A stretch of 64,000 bases of DNA from Altica lythri (lineage: Eukaryota; Arthropoda; Insecta; Coleoptera; Chrysomelidae), in assembly GCA_964028335.1 (NCBI GenBank), contig CAXIIO010000470.1:1-64000 (forward strand), read 5' to 3'. The notes under the pieces were generated by a model that did no database searches, was not told the origin of the DNA, and was given only the letters and a program-made list of their open reading frames with translations. Made by a program: the position numbers and the translations under genes. The stretch's first letter is position 1; the number at the start of each line of letters is the position of its first letter. This document shows, piece after piece, positions 14,245 through 30,326 of the stretch.

Positions 14245-17200
14245 TCGCTGTATCTCGGTGGTTTTTTAAGATATTTTGGATATTTAAATGGATTTGTAAC
14301 CCAAATGAGACTATCTATTATTTAAAAAAAACCGCAACTCGATATCTCAATTTTTAAAAAAGTTGATCGTGTTTTGTTTTTTGAGAAAAATCGCTGTATC
14401 TCGGTGGTTTTTTGAGATATTTTGGATATTTAAATGGATTTGTAACACAAATGAGATTATCTATTATTTAAAAAAAAAACGCAACTCGATATCTCAATTT
14501 TTAAAAAAGTTGATCGTGTTTTGTTTTCTACAGAAAAATCGCTATATCTCGGTTGTTTTTTGAGATATTTTGGATATTTAAATGGATTTGTAATCCAAAT
14601 GAGATTATCTATTATTAAAAAAAAAACCGCAACTCGATATCTTAATTTTTAAAAAAGTTGATCGTGTTTTGTTTTTTGAGAAAAATCGTTATATCTCGGT
14701 TGTTTTTGGAGATATTTGTAATATTTAAATGGATTTGTAACACAAATGAGATTATCTATTATTTAAAAAAAAACGCAACTCGATATCTAAATTTTTAAAA
14801 AAGTTGATCGTGTTTTGTTTTTTACAGAAAAATCGCTATATCTCGGTTGTTTTTTGAGATATTTTGGATATTTAAATGGATTTGTAATCCAAATGAGATT
14901 ATCTATTATTTAAAAAAAAAACGCAACTCGATATCTCAATTTTTAAAAAAGTTGATCGTGTTTTGTTTTTTACAGAAAAATCGCTATATCTCGGTTGTTT
15001 TTTGAGATATTGTGGATATTTTTACAGATTTGTGATTCAAATGAGATTATCTATTATTTAAAAAAAAACCGCAACTCGATATCTCGATTTTTAAAAAAGT
15101 TGATCGTGTTTTGTTTTTTTCGAAAAATCGCTATAACTCAGTTATTTTTTGAGATATTTTGGAAGTTTAAACGGATTTGTAACCCAAATGAGATTATTTA
15201 AAAAAAAACCGCAACTCGATATCTCAATTTTTAAAAAAGTTGATCGTGTTTTGTTTTTTGAGAAAAATCGCTGTATCTCGGTGGTTTTTTGAGATATTTT
15301 GGATATTTAAATGGATTTGTAACCCAAATGAGATTATCTATTATTTAAAAAAAACCGCAACTCGATATCTCAATTTTTAAAAAAGTTGATCGTGTTTTGT
15401 TTTTTGAGAAAAATCGTTATATCTCGGTTGGTTTTTGAGATATTTTAAATATTTAAATGGATTTGTAACTCAAATGAGATTATCTATTATTTAAAAAAAA
15501 CCGCAACTCGATATCTCAATTTTTAAAAAAGTTGATCGTGTTTTGTTTTTTGAGAAAAATCGTTATATCTCGGTTGGTTTTTGAGATATTTTGAATATTT
15601 AAATGGATTTGTAACTCAAATGAGATTATCTTTTATTTAAAAAAAAACCGCAACTCAATATCTCAATTTTTAAAAAAGTTGATCGTGTTTTGTTTTTTGA
15701 GAAAAATCGTTATATCTCGGTTGTTTTTCGAGATATTTTGAATATTTAAATGGATTTGTAACACAAATGAGATTATCTATTATTTAAAAAAAAAACGCAA
15801 GTCGATATCTCAATTTTTAAAAATGTTGATCGTGTTTTGTTTTTTACAGAAAAATCGCTATATCTCGGTTGTTTTTTGAGATATTTTGGATATTTTAACA
15901 GATTTGTGATTCAAATGAGATTATTTATTATTCAAAAAAAAACCGCAACTCGATATCTCGATTTTTAAAAAAGTTGATCGTGTTTTGTTTTTTCCGAAAA
16001 ATCGCTATAACTCAGTTATTTTTTGAGATATTTTGGAAGGTTAAACGGATTTGTAACCCAAATGAGATTATTAAAAAAAAAACCGCAACTCGATATCTCA
16101 ATTTTTAAAAACGTTGATCGTGTTTTGTTTTTTGAGAAAAATCGCTGTATCTCGGTGGTTTTTTAAGATATTTTGGATATTTAAATGGATTTGTAACCCA
16201 AATGAGACTATCTATTATTTAAAAAAAAACGCAACTCGATATCTCAATTTTTAAAAAAGTTGATCGTGTTTTGTTTTTTGAGAAAAATCGCTGTATCTCG
16301 GTGGTTTTTTGAGATATTTTGGATATTTAAATGGATTTGTAACCCAAATGAGATTATCTATTATTTAAAATGAACCGCAACTCGATATCTCAATTTTTAA
16401 AAAAGTTGATCGTGTTTTGTTTTATTGAGAAAAATCGCTATATCTCGGTTGTTTTTTGAGATATTTTTAATATTTAAATGGATTTGGAATCCAAATGAGA
16501 TTATCTATTATTTAAAAGAAACCGCAACTCGATATCTCAATCTTTAAAAAAGTTGATCGTGTTTTATTTTTTGAGAAAAATCGCTGTACCTCAGTTGTTA
16601 TTTGAGATATTATGGATATTTTAACGGATTTTTGATCCAAATGAGATTATCTATTATTTAAAAAAAACCGCAACTCGATATCTCAATTTTTAAAAAAGTT
16701 GATCGTGTTTTGTTTTATTGAGAAAAATCGCTATATCTCGGTTGTTTTTTGAGATATTTTTAATATTTAAATGGATTTGGAATCCAAATGAGATTATCTA
16801 TTATTTAAAAAAAACCGCAACTCGATATCTCGATTTTTAAAAAAGTTGATTGTGTTTTGTTTTATTGAGAAAAATCGCTTTATCTCGGTTGTTTTTTGAG
16901 ATATTTTGAATATTTAAACGGATTTGTAACTTAAATGAGATTATCTAACATTTAAAAGAAACCGCAACTCGATATCTCAATTTTAAAAAAAGTTGATCGT
17001 ATTTTGTTTTTTGAGAAAAATCGTTATATCTCGGTTGTTTTTAGAGATATTTTGGATATTTAAACGGATTTTTAACTCAAATGAGATTATTTATTATTTA
17101 AAAAAAACGCAACTCGATATCTCAATTTTTAAAAAAGTTGATCGTGTTTTGTTTTATTGAGAAAAATCGCTGTACCTCAGTTGTTATTTGAGATATTTTG

Positions 17201-20200
17201 GATATTTTAACGGATTTTTGATCCAAATGAGATTATCTATTATTTAAAAAAAACCGCAACTCGATATCTCAATTTTTAAAAAAGTTGATCGTGTTTTGTT
17301 TTATTGAGAAAAATCGCTTTATCTCGGTTGTTTTTTGAGATATTTTGAATATTTAAACGGATTTGTAACTTAAATGAGATTATCTAACATTTAAAAGAAA
17401 CCGCAACTCGATATCTCAATTTTAAAAAAAGTTGATCGTATTTTGTTTTTTGAGAAAAATCGCTATATCTCGGTTGTTTTTTGAGATATTTTGTATATTT
17501 AAATGGATTTGGAATCCAAATGAGATTATTTATTATTTAAAAAAAACCGCAACTCGATATCTCAATTTTTAAAAAAGTTGATTGTGTTTTGTTTTATTGA
17601 GAAAAATCGCTTTATCTCGGTTGTTTTTTGAGATATTTTGAATATTTAAACGGATTTGTAACTTAAATGAGATTATCTAACATTTAAAAGAAACCGCAAC
17701 TCGATATCTCAATTTTAAAAAAAGTTGATCGTATTTTGTTTTTTGAGAAAAATCGTTATATCTCGGTTGTTTTTAGAGATATTTTGGATATTTAAACGGA
17801 TTTTTAACTCAAATGAGATTATTTATTATTTAAAAAAAAACGCAACTCGATATCTCAATTTTTAAAAAAGTTGATCGGTTTTGTTTTATTGAGAAAAATC
17901 GCTGTATCTCGGTTGTTTTTTAATATATTTTGGATATTTAAACGGATTTGTGATACAAATGAGATTATCTATCATTTAAAATAAACTGCAACTCGATATC
18001 TCAATTTTTAAAAAAGTTGATCGTGTTTTCTTTTTTGAGAAAAATCGCAGTATTTTGGTTGTTTTTTGAGATATTTTGGATATTTAAACGGATTTATAAC
18101 CCAAATGAGATTATCTATTATTTAAAAAAAACCGCAACTCTATATCTCAGTTTTTAAAAAAGTTGATCGTGTTTTGTTTTATTGAGAAAAATCGCTTTAT
18201 CTCGGTTGTTTTTTGAGATATTTTGAATATTTAAACGGATTTGTAACTTAAATGAGATTATCTAACATTTAAAAGAAACCGCAACTCGATATCTCAATTT
18301 TAAAAAAAGTTGATCGTATTTTGTTTTTTGAGAAAAATCGCTATATCTCTGTTGTTTTTTGAGATATTTTGTATATTTAAATGGATTTGGAATCCAAATG
18401 AGATTATTTATTATTTAAAAAAAACCGCAACTCGATATCTCAATTTTTAAAAAAGTTGATTGTGTTTTGTTTTATTGAGAAAAATCGCTTTATCTCGGTT
18501 GTTTTTTGAGATATTTTGAATATTTAAACGGATTTGTAACTTAAATGAGATTATCTAACATTTAAAAGAAACCGCAACTCGATATCTCAATTTTAAAAAA
18601 AGTTGATCGTATTTTGTTTTTTGAGAAAAATCGTTATATCTCGGTTGTTTTTAGAGATATTTTGGATATTTAAACGGATTTTTAACTCAAATGAGATTAT
18701 TTATTATTTAAAAAAAAACGCAACTCGATATCTCAATTTTTAAAAAAGTTGATCGGTTTTGTTTTATTGAGAAAAATCGCTGTATCTCGGTTGTTTTTTA
18801 ATATATTTTGGATATTTAAACGGATTTGTGATACAAATGAGATTATCTATCATTTAAAATAAACTGCAACTCGATATCTCAATTTTTAAAAAAGTTGATC
18901 GTGTTTTCTTTTTTGAGAAAAATCGCAGTATTTTGGTTGTTTTTTGAGATATTTTGGATATTTAAACGGATTTATAACCCAAATGAGATTATCTATTATT
19001 TAAAAAAAACCGCAACTCTATATCTCAGTTTTTAAAAAAGTTGATCGTGTTTTGTTTTTTACAGAAAAATCGCTATATCTCGGTTGTTTTTTAAGATATT
19101 GTGGATATTTTTACAGATTTGTGATTCAAATGAGATTATCTATTATTTAAAAAAAAACCGCAACTCGATATCTCGATTTTTAAAAAAGTTGATCGTGTTT
19201 TGTTTTTTTCGAAAAATCGCTATAACTCAGTTATTTTTTGAGATATTTTGGAAGTTTAAACGGATTTGTAACCCAAATGAGATTATTTAAAAAAAAACCG
19301 CAACTCGATATCTCAATTTTTAAAAAAGTTGATCGTGTTTTGTTTTATTGAGAAAAATCGCTGTATCTCGGTGGTTTTTTAAGATATTTTGGATATTTAA
19401 ATGAATTTGTAACCCAAATGAGACTATCTATTATTTAAAAAAAACCGCAACTCGATATCTCAATTTTTAAAAAAGTTGATCGTGTTTTGTTTTTTGAGAA
19501 AAATCGCTGTATCTCGGTGGTTTTTTGAGATATTTTGGATATTTAAATGGATTTGTAACCCAAATGAGATTATCTATTATTTAAAAAAAACCGCAACTCG
19601 ATATCTCAATTTTTAAAAAAGTTGATCGTGTTTTGTTTTTTGAGAAAAATCGTTATATCTCGGTTGGTTTTTGAGATATTTTAAATATTTAAATGGATTT
19701 GTAACTCAAATGAGATTATCTATTATTTAAAAAAAACCGCAACTCGATATCTCAATTTTTAAAAAAGTTGATCGTGTTTTGTTTTTTGAGAAAAATCGTT
19801 ATATCTCGGTTGGTTTTTGAGATATTTTGAATATTTAAATGGATTTGTAACTCAAATGAGATTATCTTTTATTTAAAAAAAACCGCAACTCAATATCTCA
19901 ATTTTTAAAAAAGTTGATCGTGTTTTGTTTTTTGAGAAAAATCGTTATATCTCGGTTGTTTTTTGAGATATTTTGAATATTTAATTGGATTTGTAACACA
20001 AATGAGATTATCTATTATTTAAAAAAAAAAACGCAAGTCGATATCTCAATTTTTAAAAATGTTGATCGTGTTTTGTTTTTTACAGAAAAATCGCTATATC
20101 TCGGTTGTTTTTTGAGATATTTTGGATATTTTAACAGATTTGTGATTCAAATGAGATTATTTATTATTCAAAAAAAAACCGCAACTCGATATCTCGATTT

Positions 20201-22255
20201 TTAAAAAAGTTGATCGTGTTTTGTTTTTTCCAAAAAATCGCTATAACTCAGTTATTTTTTGAGATATTTTGGAAGGTTAAACGGATTTGTAACCCAAATG
20301 AGATTATTAAAAAAAAAACCGCAACTCGATATCTCAATTTTTAAAAACGTTGATCGTGTTTTGTTTTTTGAGAAAAATCGCTGTATCTCGGTGGTTTTTT
20401 AAGATATTTTGGATATTTAAATGGATTTGTAACCCAAATGAGACTATCTATTATTTAAAAAAAAACGCAACTCGATATCTCAATTTTTAAAAAAGTTGAT
20501 CGTGTTTTGTTTTTTGAGAAAAATCGCTGTATCTCGGTGGTTTTTTGAGATATTTTGGATATTTAAATGGATTTGTAACCCAAATGAGATTATCTATTAT
20601 TTAAAAAAAACCGCAACTCGATATCTCAATTTTTAAAAAAGTTGATCGTGTTTTGTTTTATTGAGAAAAATCGCTATATCTCGGTTGTTTTTTGAGATAT
20701 TTTTATTATTTAAATGGATTTGGAATCCAAATGAGATTATCTATTATTTAAAAGAAACCGCAACTCGATATCTCAATCTTTAAAAAAGTTGATCGTGTTT
20801 TATTTTTTGAGAAAAATCGCTGTACCTCAGTTGTTATTTGAGATATTTTGGATATTTTAACGGATTTTTGATCCAAATGAGATTATCTATTATTTAAAAA
20901 AAACCGCAACTCGATATCTCAATTTTTAAAAAAGTTGATCGTGTTTTGTTTTTTGAGAAAAATCGCTATATCTCGGTTGTTTTTTGAGATATTTTGTATA
21001 TTTAAATGGATTTGGAATCCAAATGAGATTATTTATTATTTAAAAAAAACCGCAACTCGATATCTCAATTTTAAAAAAAGTTGATCGTATTTTGTTTTTT
21101 GAGAAAAATCGTTATATCTCGGTTGTTTTTAGAGATATTTTGGATATTTAAACGGATTTTTAACTCAAATGAGATTATTTATTATTTAAAAAAAAACGCA
21201 ACTCGATATCTCAATTTTTAAAAAAGTTGATCGTGTTTTGTTTTATTGAGAAAAATCGCTGTATCTCGGTTGTTTTTTAATATATTTTGGATATTTAAAC
21301 GGATTTGTGATACAAATGAGATTATCTATCATTTAAAATAAACTGCAACTCGATATCTCAATTTTTAAAAAAGTTGATCGTGTTTTCTTTTTTGAGAAAA
21401 ATCGCAGTATTTTGGTTGTTTTTTGAGATATTTTGGATATTTAAACGGATTTATAACCCAAATGAGATTATCTATTATTTAAAAAAAACCGCAACTCTAT
21501 ATCTCAATTTTTAAAAAAGTTGATCGTGTTTTGTTTTATTTAGAAAAATCGCTATATCTCGGTGGTTTTTTGAGATATTTTAAATATAGTAACGGATTTG
21601 GAACCTAAATGAGATTATCTACTATTTAAAAAAAAAACGCAACTCGATATCTCGATTTTTAAAAAAGTTGATCGTATTTTGTTTTTTTCGAAAAATCGCT
21701 ATAACTCGGTTATTTTTTGAGATATTTTGGAAGTTTAAAAGGATTTGTAACCCAAATGAGATTATTTATTATTTAAAAAAAAACGCAACTCGATATCTCA
21801 ATTTTTAAAAAAGTTGATCGTGTTTTGTTTTATTGAGAAAAATCGCTGTATCTCGGTGGTTTTTTGAGATATTTTGAATATAGTAACGGATTTGGAACCT
21901 AAATGAGATTATCTATTATTTAAAAAAAACCGCAACTCGATATCTCGATTTTTAAAAAAGTTGATCGTGTTTTGTTTTTTTCGAAAAATCGCTATAACTC
22001 GGTTATTTTTTGAGATATTTTGGAAGTTTAAACGGATTTGTAACCCAAATGAGATTATTTATTATTTAAAAAAAAATCGCAATTCGATATCTCAATTTTT
22101 AAAAAAGTTGATCGTGTTTTGTTTTTTGAGAAAAATCGCTATATCTCGGTTGGTTTTTGAGATATTTTGTATATTTAAATGGATTTGGAATCCAAATGAG
22201 ATTATTTATTATTTAAAAAAAACCGCAACTCGATATCTCAATTTTTAAAAAAGTT

Positions 22256-25200
22256 AATTGTGTTTTGTTTTATTGAGAAAAATTGCTTTATCTCGGTTGT
22301 TTTTTGAGATATTTTGAATATTTAAACGGATTTGTAACTTAAATGAGATTATCTAACATTTAAAAGAAACCGCAACTCGATATCTCAATTTAAAAAAAAG
22401 TTGATCGTATTTTGTTTTTTGAGAAAAATCGTTATATCTCGGTTGTTTTTTAAGATATTTTGGATATTTAAACGGATTTATAACTCAAATGAGATTATTT
22501 ATTATCTAAAAAAAAACGCAACTCGATATCTCAATTTTTAAAAAAGTTGATCGTGTTTTGTTTTATTGAGAAAAATCGCTGTATCTCGGTTGTTTTTTAA
22601 TATATTTTGGATATTTAAACGGATTTGTGATACAAATGAGATTATCTATCATTTAAAATAAACTGCAACTCGATATCTCAATTTTTAAAAAAGTTGATCG
22701 TGTTTTCTTTTTTGAGAAAAATCGCTGTATTTTGGTTGTTTTTTGAGATAATTGGATATTTAAACGGATTTATAACCCAAATGAGATTATCTATTATTTA
22801 AAAAAAACCGCAACACGATATCTCAATTTTTAAAAAAGTTGATCGTGTTTTGTTTTATTTAGAAAAATCGCTATATCTCGGTGGTTTTTTGAGATATTTT
22901 GAATATTTAAACGGATTTGGAACCTAAATGAGATTATCTATTATTTAAAAAAAACCCCAACTCGATATCTTAATTTTTAAAAAAGTTGATCGTGTTTTGT
23001 TTTTTGAGAAAAATCGTTATATCTCGGTTGTTTTTTGAGATATTTTGAATATTTAAATGGATTTGTAACACAAATGAGATTATCTATTATTTAAAAAAAA
23101 AACGCAACTCGATATCTCAATTTTTAAAAAAGTTGATCGTGTTTTGTTTTTTGAGAAAAATCGCTGTATCTCGGTGGTTTTTTAAGATATTTTGGATATT
23201 TAAATGGATTTGTAACCCAAATGAGACTATCTATTATTTAAAAAAAACCGCAACTCGATATCTCGATTTTTAAAAAAGTTGATCGTGTTTTGTTTTTTTC
23301 GAAAAATCGCTATAACTCGGTTATTTTTTGAGATATTTTGGAAGTTTAAACGGATTTGTAACCCACATGAGATTATTTATTATTTAAAAAAATTTGCAAT
23401 TCGATATCTCAATTTTTAAAAAAGTTGATCGTGTTTTGTTTTTTGAGAAAATTCGCTGTACCTCGGTTGTTTTCGGGATATTTTGGATATTTAAACAAAT
23501 TTGTAACCCAAATAATATTATCTATCATTTAAAAAAAAACGCAACTCGATATCTCGATTTTTAAAAAAGTTGATCGTGTTTTGTTTTTTTCGAAAAATCG
23601 CTATAACTCGGTTATTTTTTGAGATATTTTGGAAGTTTAAACGGATTTGTAACCCAAATGAGATTATTTATTATTTAAAAAAAATCGCAATTCGATATCT
23701 CAATTTTTAAAAAAGTTGATCGTGTTTTGTTTTTTTGAGAAAAATCGCTGTACCTCGGTTGTTTTTTGGGATATTTTGGATATTTAAACGGATTTGTAAC
23801 CCAATTGAGATTATCTATCTTTAAAAAAAAAAAACCGCAACTCGATATCTCGATTTTTAAAAAAGTTGATCGTGGTTTGTGTTTTTTGAAAAATCGCTAT
23901 AACTCGGTTATTTTTTGAGATATTTTGGAAGTTTAAACGGATTTGTAACCCAAATGAGATTATTTATTATTTAAAAAAAACCGCAATTCGATATCTCAAT
24001 TTTTAAAAAAGTTGATTGTGTTTTGTTTTATTGAGAAAAATCGCTTTATCTCGGTTGTTTTTTGAGATATTTTGAATATTTAAACGGATTTGTAACTTAA
24101 ATGAGATTATCTAACATTTAAAAGAAACCGCAACTCGATATCTCAATTTTAAAAAAAGTTGATCGTATTTTGTTTTTTGAGAAAAATCGTTATATCTCGG
24201 TTGTTTTTAGAGATATTTTGGATATTTAAACGGATTTTTAACTCAAATGAGATTATTTATTATTTAAAAAAAAACGCAACTCGATATCTCAATTTTTAAA
24301 AAAGTTGATCGTGTTTTGTTTTATTGAGAAAAATCGCTGTATCTCGGTTGTTTTTTAATATATTTTGGATATTTAAACGGATTTGTGATACAAATGAGAT
24401 TATCTATCATTTAAAATAAACTGCAACTCGATATCTCAATTTTTAAAAAAGTTGATCGTGTTTTCTTTTTTGAGAAAAATCGCAGTATTTTGGTTGTTTT
24501 TTGAGATATTTTGGATATTTAAACGGATTTATAACCCAAATGAGATTATCTATTATTTAAAAAAAACCGCAACTCTATATCTCAATTTTTAAAAAAGTTG
24601 ATCGTGTTTTGTTTTATTTAGAAAAATCGCTATATCTCGGTGGTTTTTTGAGATATTTTGAATATAGTAACGGATTTGGAACCTAAATGAGATTATCTAC
24701 TATTTAAAAAAAAAACGCAACTCGATATCTCGATTTTTAAAAAAGTTGATCGTATTTTGTTTTTTTCGAAAAATCGCTATAACTCGGTTATTTTTTAAGA
24801 TATTTTGGAAGTTTAAAAGGATTTGTAACCCAAATGAGATTATTTATTATTTAAAAAAAAACGCAACTCGATATCTCAATTTTTAAAAAAGTTGATCGTG
24901 TTTTGTTTTATTGAGAAAAATCGCTTTATCTCGGTTGTTTTTTGAGATATTTTGAATATTTAAACGGATTTGTAACTTAAATGAGATTATCTAACATTTA
25001 AAAGAAACCGCAACTCGATATCTCAATTTTAAAAAAAGTTGATCGTATTTTGTTTTTTGAGAAAAATCGTTATATCTCGGTTGTTTTTAGAGATATTTTG
25101 GATATTTAAACGGATTTTTAACTCAAATGAGATTATTTATTATTTAAAAAAAAACGCAACTCGATATCTCAATTTTTAAAAAAGTTGATCGGTTTTGTTT

Positions 25201-28200
25201 TATTGAGAAAAATCGCTGTATCTCGGTTGTTTTTTAATATATTTTGGATATTTAAACGGATTTGTGATACAAATGAGATTATCTATCATTTAAAATAAAC
25301 TGCAACTCGATATCTCAATTTTTAAAAAAGTTGATCGTGTTTTCTTTTTTGAGAAAAATCGCTGTATTTTGGTTGTTTTTTGAGATATTTTGGATATTTA
25401 AACGGATTTATAACCCAAATGAGATCATCTATTATTTAAAAAAAACCGCAACTCTATATCTCAGTTTTTAAAAAAGTTGATCGTGTTTTGTTTTATTGAG
25501 AAAAATCGCTTTATCTCGGTTGTTTTTTGAGATATTTTGAATATTTAAACGGATTTGTAACTTAAATGAGATTATCTAACATTTAAAAGAAACCGCAACT
25601 CGATATCTCAATTTTAAAAAAAGTTGATCGTATTTTGTTTTTTGAGAAAAATCGCTATATCTCTGTTGTTTTTTGAGATATTTTGTATATTTAAATGGAT
25701 TTGGAATCCAAATGAGATTATTTATTATTTAAAAAAAACCGCAACTCGATATCTCAATTTTTAAAAAAGTTGATCGTGTTTTGTTTTATTTAGAAAAATA
25801 GCTATATCTCGGTGGTTTTTTGAGATATTTTAAATATTTAAACGGATTTGGAACCTAAATGAGATTATCTATTATTTAAAAAAAACCGCAACTCGATATC
25901 TCAATTTTTAAAAATGTTGATCGTGTTTTGTTTTTTGAGAAAAATCGTTATATCTCGGTTATTTTTTGAGATATTTTGGAAGTTTAAACGGATTTGTAAC
26001 CCAAATGAGATTATTTATTATTTAAAAAAAAATCGCAATTCGATATCTCAATTTTTAAAAAAGTTGATCGTGTTTTGTTTTTTGAGAAAAATCGCTATAT
26101 CTCGGTTGGTTTTTGAGATATTTTGTATATTTAAATGGATTTGGAATCCAAATGAGATTATCTATTATTTAAAAAAAACCGCAACTCTATATCTCAATTT
26201 TTAAAAAAGTTGATCGTGTTTTGTTTTATTTAGAAAAATCGCTATATCTCGGTGGTTTTTTGAGATATTTTGAATATAGTAACGGATTTGGAACCTAAAT
26301 GAGATTATCTACTATTTAAAAAAAAAACGCAACTCGATATCTCGATTTTTAAAAAAGTTGATCGTATTTTGTTTTTTTCGAAAAATCGCTATAACTCGGT
26401 TATTTTTTGAGATATTTTGGAAGTTTAAAAGGATTTGTAACCCAAATGAGATTATTTATTATTTAAAAAAAAACGCAACTCGATATCTCAATTTTTAAAA
26501 AAGTTGATCGTGTTTTGTTTTATTGAGAAAAATCGCTGTATCTCGGTTGTTTTTTAATATATTTTGGATATTTAAACGGATTTGTGATACAAATGAGATT
26601 ATCTATCATTTAAAATAAACTGCAACTCGATGTCTCAATTTTTAAAAAAGTTGATCGTGTTTTCTTTTTTGAGAAAAATCGCTGTATTTTGGTTGTTTTT
26701 TGAGATATTTTGGATATTTAAACGGATTTATAACCCAAATGAGATTATCTCTTATTTAAAAAAAACCGCAACTCGATATCTCAATTTTTAAAAAAGTTGA
26801 TCGTGTTTTGTTTTATTTAGAAAAATCGCTATATCTCGGTGGTTTTTTGAGATATTTTGAATATAGTAACGGATTTGGAACCTAAATGAGATTATCTATT
26901 ATTTAAAAAAAACGCAACTCGATATCTCGATTTTTAAAAAAGTTGATCGTGTTTTGTTTTTTTCGAAAAATCGCTATAACTCGGTTATTTTTTGAGATAT
27001 TTTGGAAGTTTAAACGGATTTGTAACCCAAATGAGATTATTTATTATTTAAAAAAAAATCGCAATTCGATATCTCAATTTTTAAAAAAAGTTGATCGTGT
27101 TTTGTTTTATTGAGAAAAATCGCTGTATCTCGGTTGTTTTTTTAATATATTTTGGATATTTAAACGGATTTGTGATACAAATGAGATTATCTATCATTTA
27201 AAATAAACTGCAACTCGATATCTCAATTTTTAAAAAAGTTGATCGTGTTTTCTTTTTTGAGAAAAATCGCTGTATTTTGGTTGTTTTTTGAGATATTTTG
27301 GATATTTAAACGGATTTATAACCCAAATGAGATCATCTATTATTTAAAAAAAACCGCAACTCGATATCTCAATTTTTAAAAAAGTTGATCGTGTTTTGTT
27401 TTATTTAGAAAAATAGCTATATCTCGGTGGTTTTTTGAGATATTTTAAATATTTAAACGGATTTGGAACCTAAATGAGATTATCTATTATTTAAAAAAAA
27501 CCGCAACTCGATATCTCAATTTTTAAAAATGTTGATCGTGTTTTGTTTTTTGAGAAAAATCGTTATATCTCGGTTATTTTTTGAGATATTTTGGAAGTTT
27601 AAACGGATTTGTAACCCAAATGAGATTATTTATTATTTAAAAAAAAATCGCAATTCGATATCTCAATTTTTAAAAAAGTTGATCGTGTTTTGTTTTTTGA
27701 GAAAAATCGCTATATCTCGGTTGGTTTTTGAGATATTTTGTATATTTAAATGGATTTGGAATCCAAATGAGATTATTTATTATTTAAAAAAAACCGCAAC
27801 TCGATATTTCAATTTTTAAAAAAGTTAATTGTGTTTTGTTTTATTGAGAAAAATTGCTTTATCTCGGTTGTTTTTTGAGATATTTTGAATATTTAAACGG
27901 ATTTGTAACTTAAATGAGATTATCTAACATTTAAAAGAAACCGCAACTCGATATCTCAATTTAAAAAAAAGTTGATCGTATTTTGTTTTTTGAGAAAAAT
28001 CGTTATATCTCGGTTGTTTTTTAAGATATTTTGGATATTTAAACGGATTTATAACTCAAATGAGATTATTTATTATCTAAAAAAAAACGCAACTCGATAT
28101 CTCAATTTTTAAAAAAGTTGATCGTGTTTTGTTTTATTGAGAAAAATCGCTGTATCTCGGTTGTTTTTTAATATATTTTGGATATTTAAACGGATTTGTG

Positions 28201-29440
28201 ATACAAATGAGATTATCTATCATTTAAAATAAACTGCAACTCGATATCTCAATTTTTAAAAAAGTTGATCGTGTTTTCTTTTTTGAGAAAAATCGCTGTA
28301 TTTTGGTTGTTTTTTGAGATATTTTGGATATTTAAACGGATTTATAACCCAAATGAGATTATCTATTATTTAAAAAAAACCGCAACTCGATATCTCAATT
28401 TTTAAAAAAGTTGATCGTGTTTTGTTTTATTTAGAAAAATCGCTATATTTCGGTGGTTTTTTGAGATATTTTGAATATTTAAACGGATTTGGAACCTAAA
28501 TGAGATTATCTATTATTTAAAAAAAACCCCAACTCGATATCTTAATTTTTAAAAAAGTTGATCGTGTTTTGTTTTTTGAGAAAAATCGTTATATCTCGGT
28601 TGTTTTTTGAGATATTTTGAATATTTAAATGGATTTGTAACACAAATGAGATTATCTATTATTTAAAAAAAAAACGCAACTCGATATCTCAATTTTTAAA
28701 AAAGTTGATCGTGTTTTGTTTTTTGAGAAAAATCGCTGTATCTCGGTGATTTTTTAAGATATTTTGGATATTTAAATGGATTTGTAACCCAAATGAGACT
28801 ATCTATTATTTAAAAAAAACCGCAACTCGATATCTCGATTTTTAAAAAAGTTGATCGTGTTTTGTTTTTTTCGAAAAATCGCTATAACTCGGTTATTTTT
28901 TGAGATATTTTGGAAGTTTAAACGGATTTGTAACCCACATGAGATTATTTATTATTTAAAAAAAATTGCAATTCGATATCTCAATTTTTAAAAAAGTTGA
29001 TCGTGTTTTGTTTTTTGAGAAAATTCGCTGTACCTCGGTTGTTTTCGGGATATTTTGGATATTTAAACGGATTTGTAACCCAAATAATATTATCTATCAT
29101 TTAAAAAAAAAACGCAACTCGATATCTCGATTTTTAAAAAAGTTGATCGTGTTTTGTTTTTTTCGAAAAATCGCTATAACTCGGTTATTTTTTGAGATAT
29201 TTTGGAAGTTTAAACGGATTTGTAACCCAAATGAGATTATTTATTATTTAAAAAAAATCGCAATTCGATATCTCAATTTTTAAAAAAGTTGATCGTGTTT
29301 TGTTTTTTTGAGAAAAATCGCTGTACCTCGGTTGTTTTTTGGGATATTTTGGATATTTAAACGGATTTGTAACCCAATTGAGATTATCTATCTTTTAAAA
29401 AAAAAACCGCAACTTGATATCTCGATTTTTAAAAAAGTTG
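22256..29440. repeat. Distant duplication in array 2, offset 5572 bp
   Basis: Rare variants in 22256-23870 recur exactly 5572 bp later, at about 27828-29440: the TTAATTGTGTTTTG start (22256 and 27828), the AAACCCCAACTCG variant, and the GAAAATTCGCTGTACC monomer with GTTTTCGGGATA (attcgctg at 23451 and 29023). The interval therefore contains a copied block of about 1.6 kb. Other offsets seen in the array are 4237 bp (15414/19651), about 878 bp (17461/18339) and 587 bp (29308/29895, 29584/30171). Confidence 0.75.
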
Positions 29441-30326
29441 ATCGTGGTTTGTGTTTTTTGAAAAATCGCTATAACTCGGTTATTTTTTGAGATATTTTGG
29501 AAGTTTAAACGGATTTGTAACCCAAATAAGATTATTTATTATTTAAAAAAAAACGCAATTCGATATCTCAATTTTTAAAAAAGTTGATCGTGTTTTGTTT
29601 TTTGAGAAAAATCGCTATATCTTGGTTGTTTTTTGAGATATTTTGGATATTTAAACGGATTTATAACTCAAATGAGATTATTTATTATTTAAAAAAAACG
29701 CAACTCGATATCTCGATTTTTAAAAAAGTTGATCGTGTTTTGTTTTTTTCGAAAAATCGCTATAACTCGGTTATTTTTTGAGATATTTTGGAAGTTTAAA
29801 CGGATTTGTAACCCAAATGAGATTATTTATTATTTAAAAAAAAATCGCAATTCGATATCTCAATTTTTAAAAAAGTTGATCGTGTTTTGTTTTTTTGAGA
29901 AAAATCGCTGTACCTCGGTTGTTTTTTGGGTTATTTTGGATATTTAAACGGATTTGTAACCCAATTGAGATTATCTATCTTTTTAAAAAAAAACCGCAAC
30001 TCGATATCTCGATTTTTAAAAAAGTTGATCGTGGTTTGTGTTTTTTGAAAAATCGCTATAACTCGGTTATTTTTTGAGATATTTTGGAAGTTTAAACGGA
30101 TTTGTAACCCAAATGAGATAAGTTATTATTTAAAAAAAACCGCAATTCGATATCTCAATTTTTCAAAAAGTTGATCGTGTTTTGTTTTTTGAGAAAAATC
30201 GCTATATCTTGGTTGTTTTTTGAGATATTTTGGATATTTAAACGGATTTATAACTCAAATGAGATTATTTATTATTTAAAAAAAACGCAAATCGATATCT
30301 CAATATTTAAAAAAGTTGATCGTGTT